This document shows positions 47,437-56,660 of a DNA stretch of 58,994 nt, piece by piece. The DNA lies in the NCBI RefSeq assembly GCF_009805705.1, contig NZ_VSMB01000021.1, forward strand, positions 1 to 58,994, read 5' to 3'. Below the pieces are notes generated by a model. That model was not told the DNA's origin, did not search any database, and worked only from the letters and a program-made list of their open reading frames with translations. Origin of the DNA: Ruania rhizosphaerae (GTDB lineage: Bacteria; Actinomycetota; Actinomycetes; Actinomycetales; Beutenbergiaceae). Numbering within the stretch: the stretch's first letter is position 1; every line of letters begins with the position of its first letter. The position numbers were made by a program, and so were the translations under genes.

Positions 47437-48099
47437 ATGACCGATGCCGAAGCTCAGTCCGGATCGCCTCCGCCGGAGGATCCGGAGCCGCAGACGGCCG
47501 AAGAATCAGTACGCGAGGCTCGCGAGACGGTCATTTCCCGCGGCACCCGCGCCTCGGTGGGCACACTCGCCCCGATCGTGCGGCGGGCGGTACGGATCCT
47601 TCGGTTCCCGGCCCACGCCGTCGGGTTGGTCCCCGTGGCGCCGGTGCTGGGAATCTTCGTGCTCGCCGTCACTGGTGACGGCTGGTGGGAACGGATCGTG
47701 CTCGTGCTGCTGGCTGCGGCGGGCGCTGCGGTGATGGTGCTGTGGTGGATCCGGATCCACCGTTACGTCACCGCTGTGGATGACCCGGACGCTCTGACGG
47801 GCGAGTTCGTGCAGCTGGTGGACCTGCTGGAGATGCGGGACGAGATGCTGAACCGGCTCAAGGCCCTCGCGGAGAAGGGCGGTGTCCGGTTCTTCCGGCG
47901 GCTGCGATCGTTGTGGCAGGTGGTGACGATCCCGGACTATCTGACGGGCCGCATCGAGGAGCTCGGCCGTGCGCGTTGGTTCGTCCCGCCGATGATCGGT
48001 ACCACGGTGCTGCGCGCGACGGCCCTGTTCTGGACGGCGATCGTCTCCTGGGGTCTCTTCCTGGTCCTGCTGGGGTTACGGCTCACCGGCGGCTTCTGA
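47437..48099 (+). CDS. Membrane protein, unknown function
   Basis: 220 residues. A charged N-terminus (PPPEDPEPQTAEESVREARE) precedes helix 1-2 (VGLVPVAPVLGIFVLAVTGD; IVLVLLAAAGAAVMVLWWIR), a cytoplasmic helical region (FVQLVDLLEMRDEMLNRLKA) and a C-terminal helix (TALFWTAIVSWGLFLVLLGL). I do not recognise a family. It has its own position between the ilvBNC hairpin and an ASCH gene. Confidence 0.75.
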   Translation: MTDAEAQSGSPPPEDPEPQTAEESVREARETVISRGTRASVGTLAPIVRRAVRILRFPAHAVGLVPVAPVLGIFVLAVTGDGWWERIVLVLLAAAGAAVMVLWWIRIHRYVTAVDDPDALTGEFVQLVDLLEMRDEMLNRLKALAEKGGVRFFRRLRSLWQVVTIPDYLTGRIEELGRARWFVPPMIGTTVLRATALFWTAIVSWGLFLVLLGLRLTGGF

Positions 48100-48123
48100 T
48101 CGCGGCCATGTGAGGATGTCGGT

Positions 48124-48612
48124 GTGGACTCCGACGAGATCGAGCAATTCTGGAAGCGTGCCCGGCTGCGTGGTCGGGTGGCGTGGCTGGAGCCGTTCGT
48201 GGGTCAGCATCGACTGGGCACGCTGCCGCCACCGGCGTTCGCGTTCGCACCGGAGCCCTACTTGGCCCAGCGGATGGCCGAGGAGGTGCTCGCGGGTGAA
48301 CGCACCGCCGTCAGCACGCTCCGGTCGGATTTCCCCGACGACGTCCCCGTGCCTGAGGTGGGGGATCTCGCCATCGTGCTGGACGGGCACGAGCAGCCGG
48401 TCGCGCTGATCCGCTCGGTCGAGGTGCGTGTGGTGGCCTTCGGCGACGTGGACGATCGGCATGCGCGTGGTGAGTGCGAGCCGGACGCCGCATCCTGGCG
48501 TGAGCACCAGCGCCAGTTGATGGGCGCCACGGACGTCGACGACGTGGTGCTGGAACGGATCGTCCTGGTCTTTCCCGCTCAGGAGAGTGCCACGGTGGCG
48601 GCCACTATCTGA
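48124..48612 (+). CDS. ASCH-domain protein
   Basis: 162 residues from GTG 48124. [20 protein letters not shown], then [20 protein letters not shown] and [13 protein letters not shown] form the beta-barrel RNA-binding ASCH fold, ending with [14 protein letters not shown] proteins are thought to bind RNA or hydrolyse modified nucleosides (YqfB). Role here unknown. It lies 24 bp after the membrane gene. Confidence 0.8.
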   Translation: MDSDEIEQFWKRARLRGRVAWLEPFVGQHRLGTLPPPAFAFAPEPYLAQRMAEEVLAGERTAVSTLRSDFPDDVPVPEVGDLAIVLDGHEQPVALIRSVEVRVVAFGDVDDRHARGECEPDAASWREHQRQLMGATDVDDVVLERIVLVFPAQESATVAATI

Positions 48613-48656
48613 GACAGATTGTCCGGTCCTTGATACGTCGGACTAGCATGCGGAGC

Positions 48657-49697
48657 ATGGCACGCACGATCAAGCTCGCAGTTGTCGGTGGCGACGGAAT
48701 CGGTCCGGAGGTGACCGCCGAGGGCCTCAAGGTGCTCGACGCCGTCCTCGCCGGGACCGACGTGAGCATCGAACGCACCGACTTCGAGCTCGGTGCCGCC
48801 CGCTGGCACGCGACCGGTGAGACCCTCACCGAGGATGACCTCGCCGCGATCAGCACCCACGACGCAATCCTGCTCGGCGCTGTCGGCGACCCGACCGTGC
48901 CCTCCGGTGTGCTCGAGCGTGGCCTGCTGCTGAAGTTGCGCTTCGCCTTGGACCACTACGTCAACCTGCGCCCCTCCACGCTCTTCCCGGGTGTCTCCTC
49001 CCCGCTGGCGGACCCTGGCGAGGTGGACTTCGTCGTCGTGCGTGAAGGGACCGAGGGCCCCTACGTGGGCAACGGCGGCGCGCTGCGTGTGGGAACCCCG
49101 CACGAGATCGCCACCGAGGTCAGCGTCAACACCGCGCACGGTGTGGAGCGCGTGGTGCGTGATGCCTTTGCCCGCGCCCAGGCCCGCCCACGCAAGAAGC
49201 TCACGCTCGTGCATAAGCACAACGTGCTCGTTCACGCCGGTCACCTGTGGCGCCGGACCGTCGACGCGGTGGCACCGGAATTCCCGGACGTCTCGGTCGA
49301 CTACTTGCACGTGGACGCGGCCACCATCTTCATGACCACCGACCCCTCGCGGTTCGACGTGATCGTCACCGACAACCTCTTCGGCGACATCATCACCGAC
49401 CTCGCCGCCGCGATCACCGGCGGGATCGGCCTGGCCGCCTCCGGCAACGTCAACCCGGACAAGACCTTCCCCTCGATGTTCGAGCCGGTGCACGGCTCCG
49501 CTCCCGACATCGCCGGCCAGCAGAAGGCCGACCCGACCGCGGCAATCCTCTCGGTCGCGCTCCTGCTGGACCACCTCGGCCTCACCGAGCAGGCCCGGCG
49601 TATCGAGGAGGCCGTCAGCGCCGACATCGCCGAGCGCAGCGGCGCGCGCTCGACCAGCGAGATCGGCGACGCACTCGCCGCACGAGTAGCCGGCTGA
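48657..49697 (+). CDS. leuB: 3-isopropylmalate dehydrogenase
   Basis: 346 residues from ATG 48657, preceded by CGGAG. Oxidative decarboxylation of 3-isopropylmalate; the same enzyme can serve the methylmalate step of citramalate-dependent Ile synthesis. [56 protein letters not shown] and [20 protein letters not shown], then [20 protein letters not shown] are conserved. Starts the leuB-ilvE-ilvE segment. Confidence 0.95.
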   Translation: MARTIKLAVVGGDGIGPEVTAEGLKVLDAVLAGTDVSIERTDFELGAARWHATGETLTEDDLAAISTHDAILLGAVGDPTVPSGVLERGLLLKLRFALDHYVNLRPSTLFPGVSSPLADPGEVDFVVVREGTEGPYVGNGGALRVGTPHEIATEVSVNTAHGVERVVRDAFARAQARPRKKLTLVHKHNVLVHAGHLWRRTVDAVAPEFPDVSVDYLHVDAATIFMTTDPSRFDVIVTDNLFGDIITDLAAAITGGIGLAASGNVNPDKTFPSMFEPVHGSAPDIAGQQKADPTAAILSVALLLDHLGLTEQARRIEEAVSADIAERSGARSTSEIGDALAARVAG

Positions 49698-49792
49698 GCG
49701 AGCGCCCGGCCAGCGACTTCCGCCAGCCCTAGCGCCCGCTCCCACCTGCCCCGACCGGGGCCGCCGACATCCAGACCAGGTGGAAGGGCCAC

Positions 49793-50896
49793 ATGAGTAC
49801 GATTCCCGACGGCGCACCGCACTTCCCGGTGCAGCCGAACCTCTCCCCGTTCCCGGCCGAGGAACGCCGGCAGGCACTCCTTGCACCGCGTTTCGGCACC
49901 CGCTTCACCGACCACATGGCTCGCGCCCACTGGTCGACGCAGACCGGGTGGAGCGGCCATCGCGTGGAGCCCTACGCCCCGCTGACGATGGACCCCGCTG
50001 CCGCGGTGCTCCACTACGGCCAGGAGATCTTCGAGGGCCTCAAGGCCTACCGCCACGCCGACGGCTCGGTCTGGGCCTTCCGCCCCGAGCTCAACGCCGC
50101 CCGGTTCGCGGCCAGCGCCCGCAGACTGGCCCTGCCGGAGCTGCCGGAAGCCGACTTCCTCGCCTCACTCGAAGCGCTCGTGCGCACGGATCGGGCCTGG
50201 GTGCCCGCAGCCGCGGGTGCGAGTCTGTACCTGCGGCCGTTCATGTTCGCCTCTGAAGCCTTCCTCGGGGTGAGACCGGCCGCCGGTGTCGACTATCTGG
50301 TCATCGCTTCCCCAGCTGGTGGTTACTTCACCGCTGGGTTCGCGCCGGTCTCGATCTGGGTGGCCCGCGACCAGCACCGCGCCGGCCCGGGTGGCACCGG
50401 TGCCGCCAAGACCGGCGGCAACTATGCCGCGAGCCTGGAGCCGCAGCAGCGGGCCCGCGAGCACGGGTGCGACCAGGTGTGCTTCCTGGATGCCGCCACC
50501 AGCACCACCCTGGAGGAGATCGGCAGTATGAACGTGCTGCTGGTGATGGGCGATGGCAGCGTGCACACACCCGCGCTCACCGGCACGATCCTCGCCGGGG
50601 TCACACGGCGCTCGGTGCTCGACCTGCTCGCCGACGAGGGACGCGAGGTCGTCGAGCGCACGATCAGCCTCGCCGAGGTGCTCGACGGACTGCGCCGCGG
50701 GACGGTGACCGAAGTGCTCGCCTGCGGGACGGCGGCTGTGATCACACCCATCGGCCGGCTCGCCGGCGAGGGTTTCGATGTGACCGTCGCAGGCGGCGTG
50801 CCGGGTCCGGTCGCCACACACCTGCACGAGCGGCTCACCGGCATTCAGTACGGCAGGTGCGACGATACTGACCGGTGGCTGCACCGGCTGGCGTGA
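49793..50896 (+). CDS. ilvE: Branched-chain aminotransferase, copy 1
   Basis: 367 residues. PLP fold-type IV; transfers the amino group of Glu to the keto acids of Val, Leu and Ile. AAVLHYGQEIFEGLKAYRHA is conserved; the PLP Lys is in GGTGAAKTGGNYAASLEPQQ; CFLDAATSTTLEEIGSMNVL and HTPALTGTILAGVTRRSVLD follow. Preceded by GGAAGG. A paralogue begins 99 bp downstream. Confidence 0.94.
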   Translation: MSTIPDGAPHFPVQPNLSPFPAEERRQALLAPRFGTRFTDHMARAHWSTQTGWSGHRVEPYAPLTMDPAAAVLHYGQEIFEGLKAYRHADGSVWAFRPELNAARFAASARRLALPELPEADFLASLEALVRTDRAWVPAAAGASLYLRPFMFASEAFLGVRPAAGVDYLVIASPAGGYFTAGFAPVSIWVARDQHRAGPGGTGAAKTGGNYAASLEPQQRAREHGCDQVCFLDAATSTTLEEIGSMNVLLVMGDGSVHTPALTGTILAGVTRRSVLDLLADEGREVVERTISLAEVLDGLRRGTVTEVLACGTAAVITPIGRLAGEGFDVTVAGGVPGPVATHLHERLTGIQYGRCDDTDRWLHRLA

Positions 50897-50994
50897 GGTT
50901 GCGCCAGCACGCGGCGCCGCCAGCCAGTGAGCGGTACCGTCTACACGACACAGACCCTGCCGAGCAGGGTGAGGCACGCGAAGGAACCCACACC

Positions 50995-52107
50995 ATGAGC
51001 AGCGAAACCACCAGTGACTCGGCGATGTCGATGTTCGAGGTGCACCCGTCCTCGCATCCGCGCACCTTGGCTGAGCGCACCGCGGCGCTGGAGCACCTCG
51101 CGTTCGGCGCCGTGTTCTCCGACCACATGGCCCACGCCGTCTGGACCCCGGACGCCGGCTGGCACGACCAGCGGGTGGAGGCCTACGCGCCGATCAGCCT
51201 GGACCCGGCCGCCGCGGTGCTGCACTACGCGCAGGAGATCTTCGAGGGTCTCAAGGCCTACCGCCACGCCGACGGCTCGGTCTGGGCTTTTCGGCCTGAG
51301 GCGAATGCGGCCCGGTTCGCGGCCAGTGCCCACCGGCTGGCCCTCCCGGAGCTGCCGGCAGCGCAGTTCCTCGGGTCCATCGAGGCGCTCGTGTCCACCG
51401 ATCTGGAGTGGGTGCCTGGCTCGGTGGGGTCGAGTCTGTATCTGCGGCCGTTCATGTTCGCGTCCGAGCCGTTCCTCGGGGTGCGTCCCTCTCAGCAGGT
51501 CGACTATCTCCTGATCGCCTCACCGTCCGGTCCGTACTTCACCTCCGGATTCCAGCCGGTCTCGATCTGGGTGGCCGAGGGCTACCACCGGGCGGGGCCC
51601 GGGGGGACGGGTGCGGCCAAGTGCGGCGGCAACTACGCCGCCAGCCTGCTTCCGCAGCAGCAGGCGATCGAGAACGGATGCGCTCAGGTCTGCTTCCTCG
51701 ACGCCGCCACCAACACCTATCTCGAAGAGCTCGGGGGGATGAACGTCTTCATCGTCACCGACGACGGTGAGGTGCACACCCCGGCACTGACTGGGACGAT
51801 CCTGGAAGGCGTGACGCGCCGGTCGATCCTGCAGCTGCTGGCCGATGACGGCCGCCAGGTGCACGAGCGCCAGATCAGCCTGGCCGAGATCACCGAGCAG
51901 ATCGCCTCGGGCCGCATCACCGAGATCTTCGCCTGCGGCACTGCTGCCGTGGTGACTCCGATCGGGGAACTCAAGAGCACCGGCTTCGATCTGACGGTGG
52001 CCGGCGGTGAAGCGGGCCCGGTCACCCAGTGGCTGTACCAGCACCTCACCGATCTGCAGTACGGGCGCATCGAGGACCCGTACGGATGGATGCGGCGCCT
52101 GGCCTGA
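50995..52107 (+). CDS. ilvE: Branched-chain aminotransferase, copy 2
   Basis: 370 residues from ATG 50995. Same motifs as copy 1 in the same order: LHYAQEIFEGLKAYRHADGS, GAAKCGGNYAASLLPQQQ (PLP Lys), CFLDAATNTYLEELGGMNVF, HTPALTGTILEGVTRRSILQ. By eye the two proteins share well over half their residues, with long identical DNA runs around 50020-50070 and 51240-51290, so they are a tandem duplication. Cys rather than Thr after the PLP Lys in the AK(T/C)GGNY motif is a visible difference. Confidence 0.93.
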   Translation: MSSETTSDSAMSMFEVHPSSHPRTLAERTAALEHLAFGAVFSDHMAHAVWTPDAGWHDQRVEAYAPISLDPAAAVLHYAQEIFEGLKAYRHADGSVWAFRPEANAARFAASAHRLALPELPAAQFLGSIEALVSTDLEWVPGSVGSSLYLRPFMFASEPFLGVRPSQQVDYLLIASPSGPYFTSGFQPVSIWVAEGYHRAGPGGTGAAKCGGNYAASLLPQQQAIENGCAQVCFLDAATNTYLEELGGMNVFIVTDDGEVHTPALTGTILEGVTRRSILQLLADDGRQVHERQISLAEITEQIASGRITEIFACGTAAVVTPIGELKSTGFDLTVAGGEAGPVTQWLYQHLTDLQYGRIEDPYGWMRRLA

Positions 52108-52108
52108 G

Positions 52109-53785
52109 CTACTCGGCGTCGCCGTAGTTCTCCACGATCGCCACATCGAGCGGGAACGCCACCGGGGCGCGGCCGAACAGCAATCGGCCGGCCTCGGTGG
52201 CGCTCGCCCTGATCTGATCAGCGACCGCCTCGGCCTCCTCGGCAGGTGCATGCACGATCACCTCGTCGTGCAGGAAGAACACCAGGTGCGCCCGGTCGGG
52301 GAGGGGCGCCAGGGCAGCCAGTCGACGGCGGATCTCGGCCATCCAGCACAACGCCCACTCCGCAGCCGTGCCCTGGACCACGAAGTTGCGGGTGAATCGT
52401 CCCCAGTCCCGCGCGCTCTGGCGCGCACGTCGCTCGACGGCGTCCGTTGCGTCCGGCTGGCTGGCGGCGGCTTGGCGTTCGTGCCAGGCCGCCGGGGGCG
52501 GGGGAGAGGTGCGGCCGAGCCAGGTGTGCACGATCCCGCCTGCCTCGCCGGTGCGTGCCGCCTGCTCGACGACTCCGGTGGCACGTGGGTAGGCGCGCAT
52601 GAGCCGCGGCATCAGCAGCCCGGCCTCCCCGGTGGTGGCCCCGTAGAGGGCGCCGAGCATGGCGATCTTGGCGTCGGCGCGGGTGGGCATGGTGCCGCGG
52701 TCGACCAGGCCTTGGTAGAGGTCGCCGGCCCGGCCCGCGGCAGCGAGGGCATCGTCGCCGGACATCGCCGCCAGGACGCGGGGCTCGATCTGCGCGGCGT
52801 CGGCGACCACCAGGCGCCAGCCAGCATCAGCCCGGACAGCCCGCCGCAGCGACTTGGGGAGCTGCAGCGCGCCGCCGCCGCTGGTGGCCCAGCGTCCGGT
52901 GACCACACCGCCGGGGACGTAGTCCGGCCGGAAGCGGTGCTGCCGATGCTCGCTCGGTCCCGGGCGGATCCACTGGTCGAGCCACACCCAGCCGTTCGCG
53001 CTGAGCAGCCGGGCAAGCTTCTTGTACTCCAGCAGTGGTTCGACCACCGGGTGGTCGAGCCGGCCGACCTCCCACTTGGAAGTCGTGGACACATCGAGTC
53101 CGGCACGCCGCAGCGCCCGCAGCAGATCCGGTTGGGAGTCGGGGTTCAGCGCCGGGGCGGCGAGTTGTGTTCGTACCTGGCCGGCGAGCGCCTCCAACCG
53201 GGCCGGGCGGGCCCCGGTGGCGGGCCGGGGACCGAGCATCCGGGTGAGGATCTGCTCATGGGCAGTCCGGTCCCAGGGGAGACCGTCGGCGGCGATCTCG
53301 GCTGCGATGAGCGCTCCGGCGGATTCGGCGGCCAAGAGCAGCCGCATCCGCTCCGGCTGCGGGCAGTCCGTGATCGCGTCGTGTTGGCGAGCGCGTTCGG
53401 CGAGCAGTTCCTCCAGGCCCAGGGCCTCGGTGAGCGCGTCGTCCCAGAGGGTGGGTGGAGATGCCTCGCCTGGGGCAGCCGGGTGCGTCGATCGCCACCC
53501 CAGCTCCGGCCAGTCCCGGTCCGGGAGGGCGTGCTGCAGGACCACCCGGCACAGCCGAAGATCCAGGCAGCGGCTCACGCGGATACCAGCAGCGATCAGT
53601 CCCGGTGCAAGCGCCGCGGTGTCGGCCCAGACCCACCGAGGTGAGTCCTGCCGCTCTTGGTGACCCACCACCTGCGCCAGCTCTTCGCGTGCACAGGTGC
53701 GCTGCGCCGTCGGGCGTGCCTCGGTGCCCAGCTCGACCAGATGCACGGTGGCGCCATCGCCCACGGGGTGCACCAGGATCTCCAC
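52109..53785 (-). CDS. Family A DNA polymerase-like protein (PolA-like, no 5' nuclease)
   Basis: 558 residues from GTG 53785, about two thirds of PolA length. Polymerase motifs are intact: motif A VVADAAQIEPRVLAAMSGDD, motif B RADAKIAMLGALYGATTGEA, motif C LVFFLHDEVIVHA. The first ~160 residues, where the 3'-5' exonuclease would be, lack a clear DxE exo I motif, so proofreading may be lost. There is no 5' nuclease domain. The type is known in actinobacteria as bifunctional exonuclease/polymerase; a separate full PolA is expected elsewhere. Convergent with ilvE2 (1 bp gap) and divergent from cimA. Confidence 0.85.
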   Translation of the reverse strand: MEILVHPVGDGATVHLVELGTEARPTAQRTCAREELAQVVGHQERQDSPRWVWADTAALAPGLIAAGIRVSRCLDLRLCRVVLQHALPDRDWPELGWRSTHPAAPGEASPPTLWDDALTEALGLEELLAERARQHDAITDCPQPERMRLLLAAESAGALIAAEIAADGLPWDRTAHEQILTRMLGPRPATGARPARLEALAGQVRTQLAAPALNPDSQPDLLRALRRAGLDVSTTSKWEVGRLDHPVVEPLLEYKKLARLLSANGWVWLDQWIRPGPSEHRQHRFRPDYVPGGVVTGRWATSGGGALQLPKSLRRAVRADAGWRLVVADAAQIEPRVLAAMSGDDALAAAGRAGDLYQGLVDRGTMPTRADAKIAMLGALYGATTGEAGLLMPRLMRAYPRATGVVEQAARTGEAGGIVHTWLGRTSPPPPAAWHERQAAASQPDATDAVERRARQSARDWGRFTRNFVVQGTAAEWALCWMAEIRRRLAALAPLPDRAHLVFFLHDEVIVHAPAEEAEAVADQIRASATEAGRLLFGRAPVAFPLDVAIVENYGDAE

Positions 53786-53840
53786 AGGTGCGAGCCTACG
53801 GCGAGGCGCTGACACCGGTGCGATGTGCGATGATGAGCAC

Positions 53841-53873
53841 ATGACGCCCACCAGCGCCCTGATTATCGACTAG
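53841..53873 (+). CDS. cimA leader peptide MTPTSALIID
   Basis: A 10-codon frame encodes Met-Thr-Pro-Thr-Ser-Ala-Leu-Ile-Ile-Asp followed by TAG. CTG ATT ATC (Leu-Ile-Ile) match the end products of the pathway that cimA opens; the AT-rich ATT is rare in this GC-rich genome. GATGAT lies exactly six bases before the ATG, as TACGAT does for the ilv leader, so this too may be leaderless. It is followed by paired arms and a terminator. Confidence 0.8.
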   Translation: MTPTSALIID

Positions 53874-53930
53874 CGCGTTCGCCACACCCGGTGAACGCGC
53901 AGACCTCCCGTACCCGGGGGGTCTTTTTGT
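53873..53930 (+). terminator. cimA attenuator
   Basis: GCGCGTTC (53873-53880) and GAACGCGC (53893-53900) form an 8-bp helix starting at the leader stop codon. Directly after is a terminator: AGACCTCCC (53901-53909) with GGGGGGTCT (53916-53924), then TTTTT. A ribosome stalled at the Ile codons would cover or disturb the first helix and could free its 3' arm to compete with the terminator. The exact antiterminator fold was not computed. Confidence 0.8.
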
Positions 53931-53954
53931 TGCTGGACCCACCCGCAGGAAGTC

Positions 53955-55598
53955 ATGACCATGAGTACCCCAACCACGCCCACCGGCGACCACGGCGACG
54001 CCGTGCACGTCTACGACACCACGCTGCGCGACGGCGCTCAGCAGGAGGGGATGAACCTCACCGTTGCTGACAAGCTCGCCATCGCACCGATGCTGGACGA
54101 GCTCGGGGTGACGTTCATCGAGGGCGGCTGGCCGGGAGCGATCCCGAAGGACACCGAGTTCTTCGCGCGCGCGACCAAGGACCTGGATCTGACGAACGCC
54201 GAGCTCGCCGCGTTCGGCTCGACTCGCAAGCCGGGCACGACGGCGCACCGCGATACCCAGGTGCGGGCACTGCTCGACTCCGAGGCCCCCACGATCACGC
54301 TCGTGGCCAAGAGCGATATCCGGCACGTCGAGCGCGCGCTGCGCACCACCGGCGAGGAGAACCTCGCCATGATCGCCGACACCGTCTCCTATCTGGTGGG
54401 GGAGGGCCGCCGGGTGGTGCTCGACGCCGAGCACTTCTTCGACGGCTACCGCTTCGACCCCGGTTACGCGATGCAGGCCGTCACCGTGGCGTTCGAGGCC
54501 GGGGCCGAGGTGGTGGCGCTGTGCGACACCAATGGCGGCATGCTGCCCGAATGGGTGCACGAGATCGTCACCGAGGTGCGCGCTGGGACCGACCCCTCGC
54601 GCCACATCCTGGGGATGCACGCCCACAATGACTCCGGCTGCGCCGTGGCCAACTCGATGGCCGCCGTCAGCGCCGGTGCCCGGCACGTGCAGGGAACGGT
54701 GAACGGCTACGGGGAGCGCACCGGCAACGCGGACTTGCTGGCCGTCGTCGCCAACCTCGACCTCAAGCTCGGCCTGCGCACCCTGGCCGACGGCGGGCTG
54801 GAGGAGGTGACCCGGATCGCGCACGCGATCAGCGAGGTCACCAACATCGCCCCGTTTGCGCGCCAGCCTTATATCGGCGCCAGCGCCTTCGCCCACAAGG
54901 CCGGGCTGCACGCGAGCGCCATCCGCATCGACCCGGACCTCTACCAGCACATCGACCCGCGCAAGGTCGGCAATGACATGCGGATGCTGGTCTCGGACAT
55001 GGCCGGCCGTGCCAGCATCGAGCTCAAGGGCCGCGAGCTCGGGTTCGACCTCACGGGGCAGTCGGACCTGCTCGGGCGGGTCACCACCCGCGTCAAGGAT
55101 GCCGAGGCGAACGGGTACACCTACGACGCTGCCGATGCCTCCTTCGAGCTGCTGCTGCGCGAGGAGATCACCGGTGAGCGCCCGGTGTACTTCCGCACCG
55201 AATCCTGGCGAGCCATCGTGGATCACTCCGCCGGGCCCGACGGTGTGATGCGGGACGTGGCCGAAGCGACGGTGAAGCTCCACGCCGGGAACCAGCGGGT
55301 GGTCTCCACCGGCGAGGGGAACGGTCCGGTGAACGCCCTCGACCACGCCCTGCGCCAGGCGCTCGCGAGGGCGTACCCGCAGATCGAGGACATCGAGCTG
55401 ATCGACTACAAGGTGCGCCTGCTGGACTCCGCACACGGCACCGACGCGATTACCCGGGTGCTGATCGAACTCACCGACGGCCGGCACTCCTGGAGCACCG
55501 TCGGTGTCGGGGCGAACCTGCTCGAGGCCTCGTGGGAGGCGCTCGTGGACGGTCTGGTCTACGGCCTCCTTCATGCCGACGTGGCGCCACTAGGGTGA
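53955..55598 (+). CDS. cimA: Citramalate synthase
   Basis: 547 residues. Condenses pyruvate and acetyl-CoA to citramalate, the threonine-independent route to 2-ketobutyrate and Ile. HVYDTTLRDGAQQEGMNLTV, EGGWPGAIPKDTEFFARATK and the metal motif LGMHAHNDSGCAVANSMAAV are those of CimA rather than LeuA; the C-terminal LeuA-type dimer/allosteric domain is present. ATG 53955 is followed by another at 53961. The upstream attenuator links expression to Ile/Leu charging. Confidence 0.93.
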   Translation: MTMSTPTTPTGDHGDAVHVYDTTLRDGAQQEGMNLTVADKLAIAPMLDELGVTFIEGGWPGAIPKDTEFFARATKDLDLTNAELAAFGSTRKPGTTAHRDTQVRALLDSEAPTITLVAKSDIRHVERALRTTGEENLAMIADTVSYLVGEGRRVVLDAEHFFDGYRFDPGYAMQAVTVAFEAGAEVVALCDTNGGMLPEWVHEIVTEVRAGTDPSRHILGMHAHNDSGCAVANSMAAVSAGARHVQGTVNGYGERTGNADLLAVVANLDLKLGLRTLADGGLEEVTRIAHAISEVTNIAPFARQPYIGASAFAHKAGLHASAIRIDPDLYQHIDPRKVGNDMRMLVSDMAGRASIELKGRELGFDLTGQSDLLGRVTTRVKDAEANGYTYDAADASFELLLREEITGERPVYFRTESWRAIVDHSAGPDGVMRDVAEATVKLHAGNQRVVSTGEGNGPVNALDHALRQALARAYPQIEDIELIDYKVRLLDSAHGTDAITRVLIELTDGRHSWSTVGVGANLLEASWEALVDGLVYGLLHADVAPLG

Positions 55599-55602
55599 AG
55601 AT

Positions 55603-56652
55603 GTGAGCAGAGGCGAATACAAGGTCCCCGGGGGAAAGCTGGTCGCGGCCGAGGTGGAGGTCGTGGACGAGCGCCTGGCGAGCGTGCACATCAGTGGCGA
55701 CTTCTTCCTCGAGCCGGACGACGCACTGGAGAAGATCGACGCGGCGCTGACAGACCTGCCCAAGGACGTCACCGTCGAGCGGATGGCCACACTGGTCGAG
55801 CGGGCGACGGCGGATGCTCATCTGGTCGGTTTCACCCCGCAAGCGGTGGCGATCGCCGTCCGGCGTGCCCTCGGTCGGGCCACCGGCTGGCATGACCACA
55901 CCTTCGAGATCGTGCATCCCGGTCCGTCGGAGCCGACGATGAACCTGGCGCTGGACCAGGTGCTGCTGGAGGAGGTCGGGGCCGGCCGGCGCGGCCCCAC
56001 GCTGCGGATCTGGGAGTGGTCGGGGCGATGCGTGATCCTCGGCTCGTTCCAGTCCTTGCGCAACGAGATCGAGAGTGTTGCCGCTGAGGAACTGGGCGTG
56101 CAGGTGGTCCGCCGGATCTCCGGTGGCGGGGCGATGTTCGTCGAGCCGGGGAATGCGATCACGTACTCGCTGTACGTCCCTGGATCTCTGGTGGAGGGCC
56201 TGAGCTTCGAGCAGTCCTACGCCTTCCTCGATGACTGGGTGATCGGCGCGCTGCGCGAGCTGGGGATCGATGCCTCCTACGTGCCGCTCAACGACATCTC
56301 CTCCCCGGAGGGAAAGATTGGGGGAGCCGCCCAGAAGCGACTCGCGAACGGCACGGTGCTGCACCATGTGACGATGTCCTACGACATCGACGCAGCCAAG
56401 ATGCTGCAGGTGCTGCGCATCGGGCGGGAGAAGCTCTCCGACAAAGGGACCGCCAGCGCGAACAAGCGGGTGGACCCGATGCGTCGTCAGACCGGGATGA
56501 CCCGCGAAGCCATCATCGAGTCCATGAAGGACCACTTCCGGGCCCGGTACCGCACCACCGAGGGGGACTTGCGCTCGGAGGAGATCGCTCGCGCCGGCGA
56601 GCTCGCAGTGGGCAAGTTCTCCGACCCGGCCTGGATCGCTCGCGTTCCCTGA
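55603..56652 (+). CDS. lplA: Lipoate-protein ligase A with N-terminal accessory domain
   Basis: 349 residues from GTG 55603, 4 bp after cimA. Residues 1-90 (SRGEYKVPGGKLVAAEVEVV; SVHISGDFFLEPDDALEKID) look like the small LplA accessory domain that lies at the C-terminus in E. coli LplA. Residues ~105-349 are the catalytic BPL/LPL domain: WSGRCVILGSFQSLRNEIES, VVRRISGGGAMFVEPGNAIT and GKIGGAAQKRLANGTVLHHV with the lipoyl-AMP Lys. It ligates lipoate or octanoate to 2-oxoacid dehydrogenase and H proteins. A small palindrome (CTGGC/GCCAG, 56654-56668) spans the stop. Confidence 0.88.
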   Translation: MSRGEYKVPGGKLVAAEVEVVDERLASVHISGDFFLEPDDALEKIDAALTDLPKDVTVERMATLVERATADAHLVGFTPQAVAIAVRRALGRATGWHDHTFEIVHPGPSEPTMNLALDQVLLEEVGAGRRGPTLRIWEWSGRCVILGSFQSLRNEIESVAAEELGVQVVRRISGGGAMFVEPGNAITYSLYVPGSLVEGLSFEQSYAFLDDWVIGALRELGIDASYVPLNDISSPEGKIGGAAQKRLANGTVLHHVTMSYDIDAAKMLQVLRIGREKLSDKGTASANKRVDPMRRQTGMTREAIIESMKDHFRARYRTTEGDLRSEEIARAGELAVGKFSDPAWIARVP

Positions 56653-56660
56653 TCTGGCGA

